Shown here piece by piece: positions 53,748 through 61,928 of a stretch of DNA of 64,000 nt (positions are counted from its first letter, which is position 1; every line of letters starts with the position of its first letter). The DNA lies in contig JANQIE010000021.1 of the NCBI GenBank assembly GCA_028282295.1, positions 1-64,000 on the forward strand, in the 5' to 3' direction. Under the pieces are notes generated by a model. The model saw nothing but the letters and a program-made list of their open reading frames with translations, was not told the DNA's origin and made no database searches. The position numbers and the translations under genes are program-made. This DNA is from Desulfobacterales bacterium. GTDB taxonomy: Bacteria; Desulfobacterota; Desulfobacteria; Desulfobacterales; JANQIE01.

Positions 53748-54650
53748 ATGCGGGTAATGATTCTGGGTGGCTCCGGTTTTGTCGGTCAGGCTCTCGCTCT
53801 TTTTTTATTGGACCGTGGTAATATCGTCACAGCCGTGGGTAGACGCGCGCGTGTCGCGTTTCCTGTTCATTCCAATTTTCGATACATATCGGCTGATATG
53901 ACGCAGGGCGGTACTTGGCAGAAAGCTGCAGCGCAAGCCGATATCCTCGTCAATTTCACCGGGCGAAGTATTTTTGGCCGCTGGACGAAGGACTATAAGA
54001 AGCAAATCTACAATTCGCGCATTCTCTCGACACGCAATCTCGTGCAGGCATTACCGGAAAACTGTGGCCAGACTTTGCTCAACGCCTCGGCGGTGGGGTA
54101 TTACGGCGACCGGGGGGACACGGCTCTAACCGAGGACACGGCTAACGGAACAGGTTTTTTGGCTGAAATCGGACGTGACTGGGAGGCCGAGGCCCTGGAG
54201 GCCCAAACCAAAAACGTGCGTGTGGTGTTGATTCGCTTCGGCATTGTTCTCGGCCGGCAGGGCGGGGCGTTTGCAAAAATGGTGACCCCGTTCAAGTTGG
54301 GCCTTGGAGGGCCGCTTGGCACGGGTAAACAGTGGTTTCCATGGATTCATTTAGATGATGTTGCCGCTGCGATTCAATTTCTAATCGACAGCCCTCAAGC
54401 TAAAGGGCCGTTTAATTTTTGCGCGCCCAATTCGGTGCGTAATGCGCAATTTACGCATGCTTTGGGACGTGCTTTGCATCGGCCGGCGTTTATACCACTG
54501 CCGGCCGTGATGATGCGAATCGGCCTGGGCGAATTTGCCTCTGCACTTTTAGCCAGTCACAGGGCAATACCCGCGAAATTGCAAACGGCGGGCTTTGAAT
54601 TTCAATTTGAAACTATTTCGGAAGCCCTTGCGGATCTCGTAAGGCGTTGA
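53748..54650 (+). CDS. TIGR01777-family NAD-dependent epimerase (YfcH-like)
   Basis: About 300 residues of extended SDR type. The NAD site is MILGGSGFVGQALALFLL. NFTGRSIFGRWTKDYKKQIYNSRI and LLNASAVGYYGDRGD are the hallmarks of TIGR01777. IRFGIVLGRQGGAFAKMVTPFKLGLGGPLG, WIHLDDV and NFCAPNSVRNAQFTHALGRALHRP follow. Substrates are unknown in the family. TGAGGTG precedes the ATG at 53748; the frame upstream to 53688 has no start signal. Confidence 0.88.
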   Translation: MRVMILGGSGFVGQALALFLLDRGNIVTAVGRRARVAFPVHSNFRYISADMTQGGTWQKAAAQADILVNFTGRSIFGRWTKDYKKQIYNSRILSTRNLVQALPENCGQTLLNASAVGYYGDRGDTALTEDTANGTGFLAEIGRDWEAEALEAQTKNVRVVLIRFGIVLGRQGGAFAKMVTPFKLGLGGPLGTGKQWFPWIHLDDVAAAIQFLIDSPQAKGPFNFCAPNSVRNAQFTHALGRALHRPAFIPLPAVMMRIGLGEFASALLASHRAIPAKLQTAGFEFQFETISEALADLVRR

Positions 54651-54715
54651 GCGGACGACGTTGAATTCGACAGCCAAGGGCTCGCGCAAAGTAGAAAAGT
54701 ATTGAGGAAACGCTT

Positions 54716-55045
54716 GTGACGCGATGTAAGTTTTGTGGAAAAGACAAGCGTGGCGCCGTGTCATGCTGCCGTTACACGATTGTGATCGATAATCGCAATT
54801 ACGCGCCGATTCCCTTTGGTCCTCAATCACGGCAAATCATCCCCATCGTCAAAAAAGAGATCGCCAGGTGCCCGGATTGCAACGTACAAACCGGTGGCTT
54901 GCACCATGTCGGCTGTGGTTTGGAATTATGTCCTTGTTGTGGCAAACGTTGGATTTATTGTCGTTGCAATGGTAAAAAGGTCAAGCGCGCGGATCTTTTC
55001 TCCGGTAAAAAAATTATCCCTTTCCCTCAACCGTTCCAGCCTTGA
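54716..55045 (+). CDS. Cysteine-rich putative metal-binding protein
   Basis: A 109-residue frame with 13 cysteines in pairs: CKFC, SCC, ARCPDC, HHVGC, LCPCC and YCRC. The arrangement suggests two or three zinc ribbons. GTG start at 54716 with GAGG 9 bases upstream. Residues between the cysteine clusters are basic (KKVKRADLF), compatible with nucleic-acid binding. I do not recognise the family. The spacing of cysteines, the start signal and the lack of overlap argue for a real gene. A solo family 2 end (AAGGGCTCGCGCAAAG) lies about 40 bases upstream. Confidence 0.6.
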   Translation: MTRCKFCGKDKRGAVSCCRYTIVIDNRNYAPIPFGPQSRQIIPIVKKEIARCPDCNVQTGGLHHVGCGLELCPCCGKRWIYCRCNGKKVKRADLFSGKKIIPFPQPFQP

Positions 55046-55052
55046 AATTCGG

Positions 55053-55083
55053 CTTAGGGCTCGCGAATAATTATTTCACATTT
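55053..55083. repeat. Degenerate solo arm of repeat family 2
   Basis: TTAGGGCTCGCGAATAATTA followed by TTTCACATTTC matches the left end of full family 2 copies, without the rest. It follows the Cys-rich gene by about 10 bases. Confidence 0.6.
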
Positions 55084-55233
55084 CAAATTCGTGATGTGTC
55101 TAAAATTCTTGGCGGGGGCCGCTGCCAATATGGTTGAATGCGCATCGCAGAAGGAAAATATTCGATTTTTTTCTGGCCTGATGTTTGCAGAATTTGAGAA
55201 TGCGCGAAGAAAATTTGCCATTGAATCATGTTT

Positions 55234-55310
55234 TTAGGGCCGCGGAAAAAATAAAATGTTCCAAATTCCGGACCGTATTTGGGATACTTTGTTTTTTTCG
55301 CAGCCCTAAA
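55234..55310. repeat. Palindromic repeat family 3, copy 3
   Basis: TTAGGGCCGCGGAAAAAATA pairs with a diverged TTTTTTTCGCAGCCCTAA around GTTCCAAATTCCGGACC. A solo family 1 end (CTTCCGGATGGACAAG) follows at about 55363. The remainder of 55046-55468 shows no gene. Confidence 0.85.
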
Positions 55311-55468
55311 ATAATGTGCCCAATGATAATGGGGCATGATGTATTTCGTTTTTTGCGCATTGTCTTCCGGATGGACAAGATTCAAGTCGGTTGCGGTTTG
55401 GACGTCATTTTTTTGGCGTCAATCTGGCGATCTGCTGCTATAAAGATTCAAACTGACGAAGGTTCAAC

Positions 55469-56266
55469 ATGCAGGTAGTGAAAACTGAAACGAAACCACG
55501 GCTTTTGCTTAAATTGAAGGTGATCCTCTTGATGGGATGTTTCGCCCTTCTAACGGGATGTGGTGGAAAAAGTACCGACGGCGATTTTTTGCTGGGCTCC
55601 TGGCGCATTGAAGATCAGAGCGTCCACCATCTGGTGACCTTCCGCGCCAATCATACCTGGGAGGCGGAAGTCAGGACCGAGGGACAATACTCCAAAATCG
55701 TAAAAAAGCGCGGTGGCGTTAACGGTACCTGGCAAGTCGATCAGGGCCGGCTAAACATGACCACTCTCAAAGCGGCCATCGATATTGGTTGGCAGGAAGG
55801 TCTTACGGAGGTGTTCGCCATCCTGGAAGGCAATAAAACGATTTTAAAACTACAACAAATACATACCGGAAAACTGAAAACCTTTAAGCGTGTGCGCAGT
55901 CGGAAAAAAGACGGACAGAAAGATGTCGCCGCCGCGATCGTCATGCGGCCGATCGTCGTGAATTTGAGTAAGATGCGCGCGCATGCCAAGGATCGATTCT
56001 TGTGTGTGTCGTTGGCGCTCAATATGAACGATCCATCCGTCCCGTCCCGGGTGCATCCGCGCGTCAGGGAAACCACCTTGTTTTATTTGAGTTCCCTGAC
56101 TTACATGGATGTGAACACCAACGCCAAGATTGACGAGGTAAAAGGCCGTTTGTTCAGCTTATTAAAACCGTACATGGGCGATCAGTTCACCGATATCGAT
56201 ATACGGCGTGTTGTCGTGACCACCAACAGTAAAAAAATCGAATCCTTTTTGGCGGCAGACTCTTAA
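55469..56266 (+). CDS. Lipoprotein with FliL-like C-terminal domain
   Basis: A 265-residue protein. A signal peptide ends at the lipobox LLTGCGG (Cys31). Residues about 40-140 read as a small beta domain (LLGSWRIEDQ, FRANHTWEAEV, GTWQVDQGRL) like lipocalin-type lipoprotein domains. Residues about 155-262 resemble the periplasmic domain of FliL: RFLCVSLALNMNDP, RVHPRVRETTLFYLSSLT, LFSLLKPYMG, and a final DIRRVVVTTNS strand. FliL stabilises the flagellar stator, but no flagellar gene is nearby, so the link may be to another motor or envelope system. Confidence 0.65.
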   Translation: MQVVKTETKPRLLLKLKVILLMGCFALLTGCGGKSTDGDFLLGSWRIEDQSVHHLVTFRANHTWEAEVRTEGQYSKIVKKRGGVNGTWQVDQGRLNMTTLKAAIDIGWQEGLTEVFAILEGNKTILKLQQIHTGKLKTFKRVRSRKKDGQKDVAAAIVMRPIVVNLSKMRAHAKDRFLCVSLALNMNDPSVPSRVHPRVRETTLFYLSSLTYMDVNTNAKIDEVKGRLFSLLKPYMGDQFTDIDIRRVVVTTNSKKIESFLAADS

Positions 56267-56668
56267 GGTAAGCGTTTTTCAAGATCAGCGGAGAAGTATT
56301 TTGGAGTCCTTGCAGGAGAGGCAAGTATTTTTAAAAACTGAGTTTTTTTAAGTTTTTAGTTGCAAAAAATATAAAAATCAGGTAATTATCATACGATTGG
56401 ACTTTTATATCGGCTCATTTTTCCAAACCCTAGCGTCATGCTTTGTTTGTTGTAAACGTGCCGATATTTGTTTAGACTGGCGGGCGTTTTTTTTTAGTGG
56501 TTAATCATCTTGTTATCCAAGGCGACAACCGACAGACCAACAGGGTAGACACAATGCGATTCTGGGCCGTGATGCAATCGCATGATTATGTATCGGGTTA
56601 TGCCAAACCCGGCCGATTTGGCGGTCCGCGGGTGTTTGCCGATTAACTCAAATTGGAGGGCGTGACAA
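56267..56668. other. Intergenic region upstream of the roadblock/MglA cluster
   Basis: About 400 bases, AT-rich in the first half. Small hairpins can be drawn: CTTGC-AGGAGAG-GCAAG near 56310, TGCGATT...AATCGCA at about 56562-56590, and GCCAAA...TTTGGC at about 56604-56624. The last two stand in the leader of the roadblock gene. They match no riboswitch I recognise. Confidence 0.35.
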
Positions 56669-57067
56669 TTGTCATATACTTTTGATCACAAACAGCTGGA
56701 TGCATTGGAGGAGGTTTTACAGCAGGGTCTAATTGATTTGGGGGTGCACTGCGTTGTTTTGATCGATATGTCAGGCAATATTATCGTTAATTTAGATAAT
56801 GGCCGTATGAAGCACGACGTATACTCTCTGGCAGCCCTGGCGGCGGGTAATTTTGGTGCCGTAAGCACGATGGCTAAAATTATCGGCGAGGATGAGTTTT
56901 CTTTGCTTTTTCACAAAGGCAAAAAAGAGAATATTCATTTTAGCAAGGTCATGAAGGATTTTCTACTTGTCACAATATTCGGCAAAGACGTCTCATTGGG
57001 CTTTCTACGTTTAAAGGTAACTGAAGCTGTGGAAGAGATTAAGAAGATATTGCAATCGCAGCAATAA
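56669..57067 (+). CDS. Roadblock/LC7-domain protein (MglB-like)
   Basis: 132 residues, one roadblock/LC7 domain: CVVLIDMSGNIIVNLDNG, then SLAALAAGNFGAVSTMAKIIGEDEFSLLFHKG and FLLVTIFGKDVSLGFLRLKV. Such proteins dimerise and serve as GTPase-activating partners of MglA-type GTPases. The start is TTG at 56669 with GGAGGG 9-10 bases ahead. The GTPase follows 69 bases downstream, making a natural pair. Confidence 0.88.
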   Translation: MSYTFDHKQLDALEEVLQQGLIDLGVHCVVLIDMSGNIIVNLDNGRMKHDVYSLAALAAGNFGAVSTMAKIIGEDEFSLLFHKGKKENIHFSKVMKDFLLVTIFGKDVSLGFLRLKVTEAVEEIKKILQSQQ

Positions 57068-57136
57068 ATATCCAGGCCATCAGCTCGATTGTATTGAAAT
57101 AAGTTGAACCGGTAGCAAACAGTTAGGTGTCTTCTT

Positions 57137-57742
57137 ATGGCATTTATTAATGTTAAGCGCAAAGAGGTTCAGGTCAAAATCGTTTATTATGGGCCTGGCC
57201 GCGGCGGCAAAACAACTAATTTAGAGTATATATACAATAAATTCAACGATCGTATTCAAACCGAAATGGTCGCCATCAAGACCCACGGCGACCGCACGCT
57301 CTTTTTTGATTTCATGCCGTTCGATATGGGGCAGATAAAAGGGTATGACGTAAAAATACAGCTATATACGGTCCCCGGCCAGGTTAAATATGATGCAACC
57401 CGGCGTTTGGTGCTGCGTGGCGTGGATGGCATTGTATTCGTGGCCGACTCTTTGGCTGTGCGGCGGGAGAAAAATATTCACTCGCTTAAAAATCTACAGG
57501 ATAATCTGGCGACATACAGCAAAAGTATTCACAAAATTCCGCTGGTCATGCAATACAACAAGAGGGACTTGTCAAAGCAGGGAATCCCGGTGCTATCTCA
57601 AGATACACTCGAAAAGGATCTTAATTCGCGTTTAAAGGCCCCCTCTTTTCTAGCCAGTGCGCTGGAAGGAAAAAATGTGGCCGCGACCATGAAAAAAATT
57701 ATAGTAATGGTGATGGTTTCCTTGCAAAAGGAACTTCAATAG
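57137..57742 (+). CDS. MglA-like small GTPase
   Basis: 201 residues. The P-loop GPGRGGKTT is at residues 19-27, the switch/G3 region LYTVPGQVKYDATRRLVLRGVDGIVFVADS has the MglA-type TVPGQ in place of DxxG, and the G4 motif is NKRD. MglA in Myxococcus sets cell polarity for gliding and pili. Related GTPases in other bacteria act in less well-known signalling. Here it is paired with a roadblock protein and followed by sensors, so it may be the switch of this cluster. Confidence 0.93.
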   Translation: MAFINVKRKEVQVKIVYYGPGRGGKTTNLEYIYNKFNDRIQTEMVAIKTHGDRTLFFDFMPFDMGQIKGYDVKIQLYTVPGQVKYDATRRLVLRGVDGIVFVADSLAVRREKNIHSLKNLQDNLATYSKSIHKIPLVMQYNKRDLSKQGIPVLSQDTLEKDLNSRLKAPSFLASALEGKNVAATMKKIIVMVMVSLQKELQ

Positions 57743-57753
57743 GAGGTGGTCAA

Positions 57754-58416
57754 TTGGTCGACAGCAATGAAAACTTACTCGCATCCGAGGTGGAAAAACG
57801 CTTGGAAGATCTTTTCGGCGAGAGTGGCGAATCAACGGACTTCGTCGAGGAACCGAATGATGCCGAACCGGAAGATTCGCCTTTGAAAGAACTTAAGGCA
57901 ACAATCTTGTCGATTGATTGGGAAATCAGTGATGAGATTATGGACCGGCTCGCCAGTCAGATAGCCTCTTTGAAGGATGAATTCCGGGCGGACAGCATTA
58001 TGGTTCCGTTTTTACTCCTGCTAGACTCGATCGGTCGCTACATAAAGGTTAAAAAAGCACATGCCCATCCCGATGCGGTTAAAGTTTTAAATTCGGTTTA
58101 TTCCGGACTTGAGAAGGTGGCCCTGTCAAAGGGATTGACCAATCAGGAGCGCAAGCGTGTCCTTTCGGCTGAAGTCCAGCGTTTCAAACAACTCAAGGAA
58201 AAAATTGCATCGACCAGGGTTGAACAGGAACGCAAGAAGGGCGCAAAACGATTCAAGGAGCTAAAACAGAAAATCGTAATGAGCAAAACGACATCCGATG
58301 CGGTGGACACTGAAAACGCGCCCGAGGATCTGAACCAACTGCTCGACCAGCTCAAGGCGTTTATACGATCGGAAATCAAAGCCCTGCGTGATGAATTGAT
58401 CGGACAGCGAAGCTGA
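57754..58416 (+). CDS. Coiled-coil protein of the MglA cluster, uncharacterised
   Basis: 220 residues with no recognised domain. An acidic N-terminus (about residues 1-45) is followed by a helical segment with LKATILSIDWEISDEIMDRLASQIASLK, which resembles parts of several deltaproteobacterial signalling proteins. A basic coiled coil covers about residues 130-180 (QRFKQLKEKIAS...KRFKELKQKIVM, an apparent internal duplication), and a last helix follows. TTG start with AGGAGGTGG upstream, 11 bases after the GTPase. It may be an effector or scaffold of the GTPase; this is inferred from position only. Confidence 0.6.
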   Translation: MVDSNENLLASEVEKRLEDLFGESGESTDFVEEPNDAEPEDSPLKELKATILSIDWEISDEIMDRLASQIASLKDEFRADSIMVPFLLLLDSIGRYIKVKKAHAHPDAVKVLNSVYSGLEKVALSKGLTNQERKRVLSAEVQRFKQLKEKIASTRVEQERKKGAKRFKELKQKIVMSKTTSDAVDTENAPEDLNQLLDQLKAFIRSEIKALRDELIGQRS

Positions 58417-58543
58417 CAATAATATCCGTTGTTGTGTCATCCTTCTGAAAGTCAAACGGAAGTGCTTGCAGTGAAAACCGGAGAATCTTGATAACTACTC
58501 GTGTAATCTTAAAGTATTGCAGCGTATAAGCGGAGACAAAGTA

Positions 58544-59014
58544 ATGGATGTTTCTTCGGGTGACATCACCTCAATGGTTTTTAAACGTTCGGTTCGACAG
58601 AATATCGGCGAGGTATCGCTGGACAGTCAGATGTTAGGTGTCCTGATGGAACTGGATGGGCAGAAGAACCTCGGGATAATCGCTCAAAAACTAAATTTGA
58701 GCTTGCCTGCCATTCGGGATGTCGTTTCCCGGCTTTCCAAGCTCGGATTGATCGAGTCGCAAGCGGTTTCGGTACCGACAATCGACAAGGAGTTTTTCGA
58801 TTTTCTAACCGCACAACTTTCATTGGCAATCGGACCGATCGCCGAAGTCATTATTGAAGATGCGGTTGCGGATTTGGGATACGATTTTTCGGAAGTCCCC
58901 TGTCATCAAGCGGCGGAACTGGTCGATTTACTTTCCCGGGAAATTCAAAGGGAAGACAAAAAAAACGCCTTTAAGATGAATATGGTTAATAAAATCAGGG
59001 AGAAAGGATTTTAG
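58544..59014 (+). CDS. Winged-helix-like protein of the MglA cluster
   Basis: About 156 residues. Residues about 30-75 look like a winged helix (NLGIIAQKLNLSLPAIRDVVSRLSKLGLIES). Residues about 85-150 resemble the helical domain found at the C-terminus of some bacterial kinases and regulators (LAIGPIAEVIIEDAVADLGYDFSE). Function unknown; DNA binding is possible but not shown. GGAGA lies about 8 bases before the ATG at 58544. An upstream TTG at 58517 is less likely. Confidence 0.6.
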   Translation: MDVSSGDITSMVFKRSVRQNIGEVSLDSQMLGVLMELDGQKNLGIIAQKLNLSLPAIRDVVSRLSKLGLIESQAVSVPTIDKEFFDFLTAQLSLAIGPIAEVIIEDAVADLGYDFSEVPCHQAAELVDLLSREIQREDKKNAFKMNMVNKIREKGF

Positions 59015-59200
59015 AACGGCAAGGTTGGCAAATGGTGTTGGGCGCTATCAAAAAAAAATCATCCGGTCTGATCTCGACGTTGGGCCCTTGTTGCAACTTT
59101 TCGAAATACGCGGGTATATTTGTGGGTTGAAGCGAGGGCCCGTCGTAATTTTGGGCCGCCATTCTTATCCTACTGATCCTTGTACCTAAGGAGAATTACG

Positions 59201-60550
59201 ATGATCGTAATTTGTGAAGAGTGTGGGAAGAAATTTCGCATCGACAAAAATAGAATAAACGGACCGACAGCCAGTTTTAATTGCAACTCCTGCCAGCACC
59301 TCATCCTTGTGCATAAGCCGGAAAATGGCCAAGCCCCGTTAAACGCCGACGCTGTTGTCGGTGACGGCGATTCGGCCTCTGCTGTGGTGGGTGGGTTGGC
59401 CTCTTTACCCTCAGAGATGTCGACTGTTGACGATTCACCCGCCCCTGCGCCACCTGAGCCCGTGGTTGCGAAACCGCCGGCACAGCGCCGTTTTGGGCTT
59501 GTTGTGCGGATCGTGTTGGTTATGCTTGTGGTCGCGTTGATGCCGTTGATAGGTCTGGGATTTATCAACTTGTACCAGACCGGCCAGCGTTTGGAGGGAA
59601 GCCTTGAAAACCTGGGCACGCAAATAACCACCGGCCTGGCACTGCATGTTGATGAGTGGCTCGATAAAAACATTCGGGCATTGAATGCCGTCGCCAAAAT
59701 GCCGGCGGTGCAATCGATGGATCAGGTCCGGCAGCAGCCGGTCTTCAGAGCGCTGCAAAAGGAGTATAACTGGGCCTATTTGATTTTTTCGACAGATGCC
59801 AAGGGAAATAATGTTGCGCGATCCGACGGTAATGCGTTGCGCAGCTATGCCGACCGTCAATATTATCAAAAAATTATCAACGGGCAGAAAATGGCGTGGC
59901 AGACACTTATCGGAAAAACTTCCAAGAAACCGGCGATCGTGGTTGCCGTACCGATCAAACGCAATGGCCGCACCGTTGGTGTTCTGGCCAGCGCCATGCT
60001 CACGGATACGCTATCTAAACGAATCGTCAATTGGAAGCAGGGGGATACCGGCTTTGCCTTTCTTGTCGACGAGAAAAGTAAAGTCCTGGCCCATCCGCGC
60101 AGAGCTTACGTTCTGAAAGAGAAAAATCTGAAAACACATCCGTTGCTGACGGCGTTTAAAAACGGAAAGCGCGGCATTATTGAATTTGAAGGCGAGGAGC
60201 AACAAGACACCATTGGCTATGCCGCCAAAACAAAACTGGGCTGGACTCTGGCCATTCAACAAGATAAAGCCGAGGCATTCAGAGATTTACGTTGGGCGCA
60301 AACGGTTATGAGCTTGATTCTGGTAGTTGCGGTTTTACTGGTTGTTCTGTGTGCTTTGGCGACAGGACGCACGATCGCGCGGCCGATCACCAAGCTTACC
60401 GAAGCGGCCGACCGGATCAGCGTTGGGGATCTGGATGTTGAAATCGCAAGCCAACGCAATGATGAAATCGGTGATTTGGCGGACGCCATCGGGCGAATGC
60501 AGGAAAGTATCCGCCTGTCGATTGAAAGACTGCGCCGGCGTCACCGTTAG
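59201..60550 (+). CDS. Zinc-ribbon / Cache / HAMP membrane sensor without output domain
   Basis: 449 residues. A four-Cys zinc ribbon occupies residues 1-35 (C5, C8, C28, C31), then a Pro/Ala-rich linker, TM1 at about residues 98-122, and a periplasmic double-Cache-like domain at about residues 130-360 (YLIFSTDAKGNNVARSDG, YYQKIINGQ, VVAVPIKRNGRTVGVLASAM). TM2 follows, then a HAMP domain (RPITKLTEAADRISVGDLDVEI) and a short basic tail. It has neither a methyl-accepting nor a kinase domain, so it probably signals through a partner. AAGGAGAA precedes the ATG at 59201; the frame is open upstream to 59180. Confidence 0.82.
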   Translation: MIVICEECGKKFRIDKNRINGPTASFNCNSCQHLILVHKPENGQAPLNADAVVGDGDSASAVVGGLASLPSEMSTVDDSPAPAPPEPVVAKPPAQRRFGLVVRIVLVMLVVALMPLIGLGFINLYQTGQRLEGSLENLGTQITTGLALHVDEWLDKNIRALNAVAKMPAVQSMDQVRQQPVFRALQKEYNWAYLIFSTDAKGNNVARSDGNALRSYADRQYYQKIINGQKMAWQTLIGKTSKKPAIVVAVPIKRNGRTVGVLASAMLTDTLSKRIVNWKQGDTGFAFLVDEKSKVLAHPRRAYVLKEKNLKTHPLLTAFKNGKRGIIEFEGEEQQDTIGYAAKTKLGWTLAIQQDKAEAFRDLRWAQTVMSLILVVAVLLVVLCALATGRTIARPITKLTEAADRISVGDLDVEIASQRNDEIGDLADAIGRMQESIRLSIERLRRRHR

Positions 60551-60553
60551 CAT

Positions 60554-60696
60554 GTGCCCGTCTGGAAATAGCAGTATTTGCGCGTTATCCGCGCCGGGCG
60601 TCAAGTTTGGATTTTCGAGATATCTTGATATTCCTATGATTCAAACTTACCGCCCGCCTTGAATTCACAAGGATACGACGATATCCGGATGGACAC
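60554..60696. repeat. Palindromic repeat family 1, diverged copy
   Basis: GTGCCCGTCTGGAAATAGCA at the left end and ATCCGGATGGACAC at the right. The interior is unlike other copies, with its own smaller inverted pairs (GATATCTTGATATTC). It sits immediately after the sensor gene and splits the cluster at this gap of about 250 bases (60551-60797). A solo arm (TTCCGGATGGCCACTAG) recurs at 61854-61870. Confidence 0.6.
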
Positions 60697-60797
60697 TCGC
60701 ATATGGGGTTTATGGTTCACCGGAAGATACACCTGTTATCGTTTTGTAATTTTTGTCCGGACCTGAACGTGGCACTTGAAAAAGGGAACAACGAAAG

Positions 60798-61787
60798 ATG
60801 ATCATCATTCCTAGAGAAAAACCCGTTATTGAGGATCTAAACAGCTACTACATCGACATTGAACGACTATTTGAGCACTATCAAGGTGAAATTGGCTACG
60901 GATGTATTCATTTCCGCTCCCCGGTAGCCGAAGCCGCGATTTTTTTCGACAAAGACGAACTTCTGAACGGCTGTTACGAAGACCGCCAACAGCAACTCTC
61001 CGGCAAGAGTACCTACGACTCGATACGGCAAGCCACCCAAAAACAGAATTTCAACATCAATATTTACAAAATTGCGGAGGAGCGCGTCTATTTCTGGGCC
61101 AATTTACCCGATGCCAAAAAGTTATATAAAGACCTGAGTACGGAATTTACCGATCTGAAAGGATTAATCAAAAAAATGGCGGCGGAGAAACTGACCGGAT
61201 ATATTGATGTCGCCATCGGCAATGGTAAGGAATCAGCGCTTGTGTTTTTAAATAACGGCCAGATCATCGGCGGTTCATACTCCTGGGGCGGTGGTGGGCT
61301 CAACCGAACCGCCGAAGCCCAAATCGAGTTGGTTCAGCGGACCAAGCAACATGGCGGCATTTTCCAGGTTTGCCGCATTCCGGTAAGGGAATCTGCCGCA
61401 TCAGACGTGACGGTGGTGCCAAATACGGAGATCAAAGCCGTCGCCAGCATCCTGACGGTTTTGGAAGATTTGCTGAATAGCTTTGGGCAGATTTTTTTAG
61501 CCCACAAAAAATCAGGACACGATTATCAAACCGTACTTAAGAAAAAATTTATCGAAATGGCCGATGAATACCATTTTCTCGATCCCTTTGCTGCCGAATT
61601 TGAGTACCTTGGCCAGAAAATTACTTACCATGGCGATTCGAGTGATGTAGAGCTGGCAAACGGCGTTATTGCATCGATCAAGGCATTGGCCACCGATCTG
61701 AAATTAACGGCGCAACTAGTCGATGTGGCTGCGATATGGTCGGAGAAGTACTCCCGCGAATTAAGCCGCATCGGCGTTAAATTTTAG
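60798..61787 (+). CDS. Uncharacterised signalling-cluster protein
   Basis: 329 residues, soluble by composition. It has two segments of the 'silencing/DUF4388-like' flavour: YGCIHFRSPVAEAAIFFDKDELLNGCYE near residues 35-60, and LTGYIDVAIGNGKESALVFLNNGQIIGGSY near residues 130-160. The C-terminal 110 residues are helical (TVLEDLLNSFGQIFLAHKKSG). These segments recall the DUF4388 pattern seen in the response regulator at 63 kb, but I would not assign it. It lies in the cluster between the Cache sensor and the PAS protein. Confidence 0.6.
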   Translation: MIIIPREKPVIEDLNSYYIDIERLFEHYQGEIGYGCIHFRSPVAEAAIFFDKDELLNGCYEDRQQQLSGKSTYDSIRQATQKQNFNINIYKIAEERVYFWANLPDAKKLYKDLSTEFTDLKGLIKKMAAEKLTGYIDVAIGNGKESALVFLNNGQIIGGSYSWGGGGLNRTAEAQIELVQRTKQHGGIFQVCRIPVRESAASDVTVVPNTEIKAVASILTVLEDLLNSFGQIFLAHKKSGHDYQTVLKKKFIEMADEYHFLDPFAAEFEYLGQKITYHGDSSDVELANGVIASIKALATDLKLTAQLVDVAAIWSEKYSRELSRIGVKF

Positions 61788-61928
61788 GTGTCTGACCGAT
61801 TTGCCGTCTTCGATCTCTGCGATTGTCGATCGCCGTTCAATTAACCTGCCTTTTTCCGGATGGCCACTAGTCAACACCGGGCCGACAGGCCGTTGGTGTT
61901 TTACCCACGCGTTATCAGCTAAGGAGCT

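Noticed and set aside
56540-56640. Possible cyclic-di-GMP or other riboswitch in the leader of the roadblock gene
   Set aside because: Two simple hairpins are present, but none of the conserved GEMM sequence blocks are seen.
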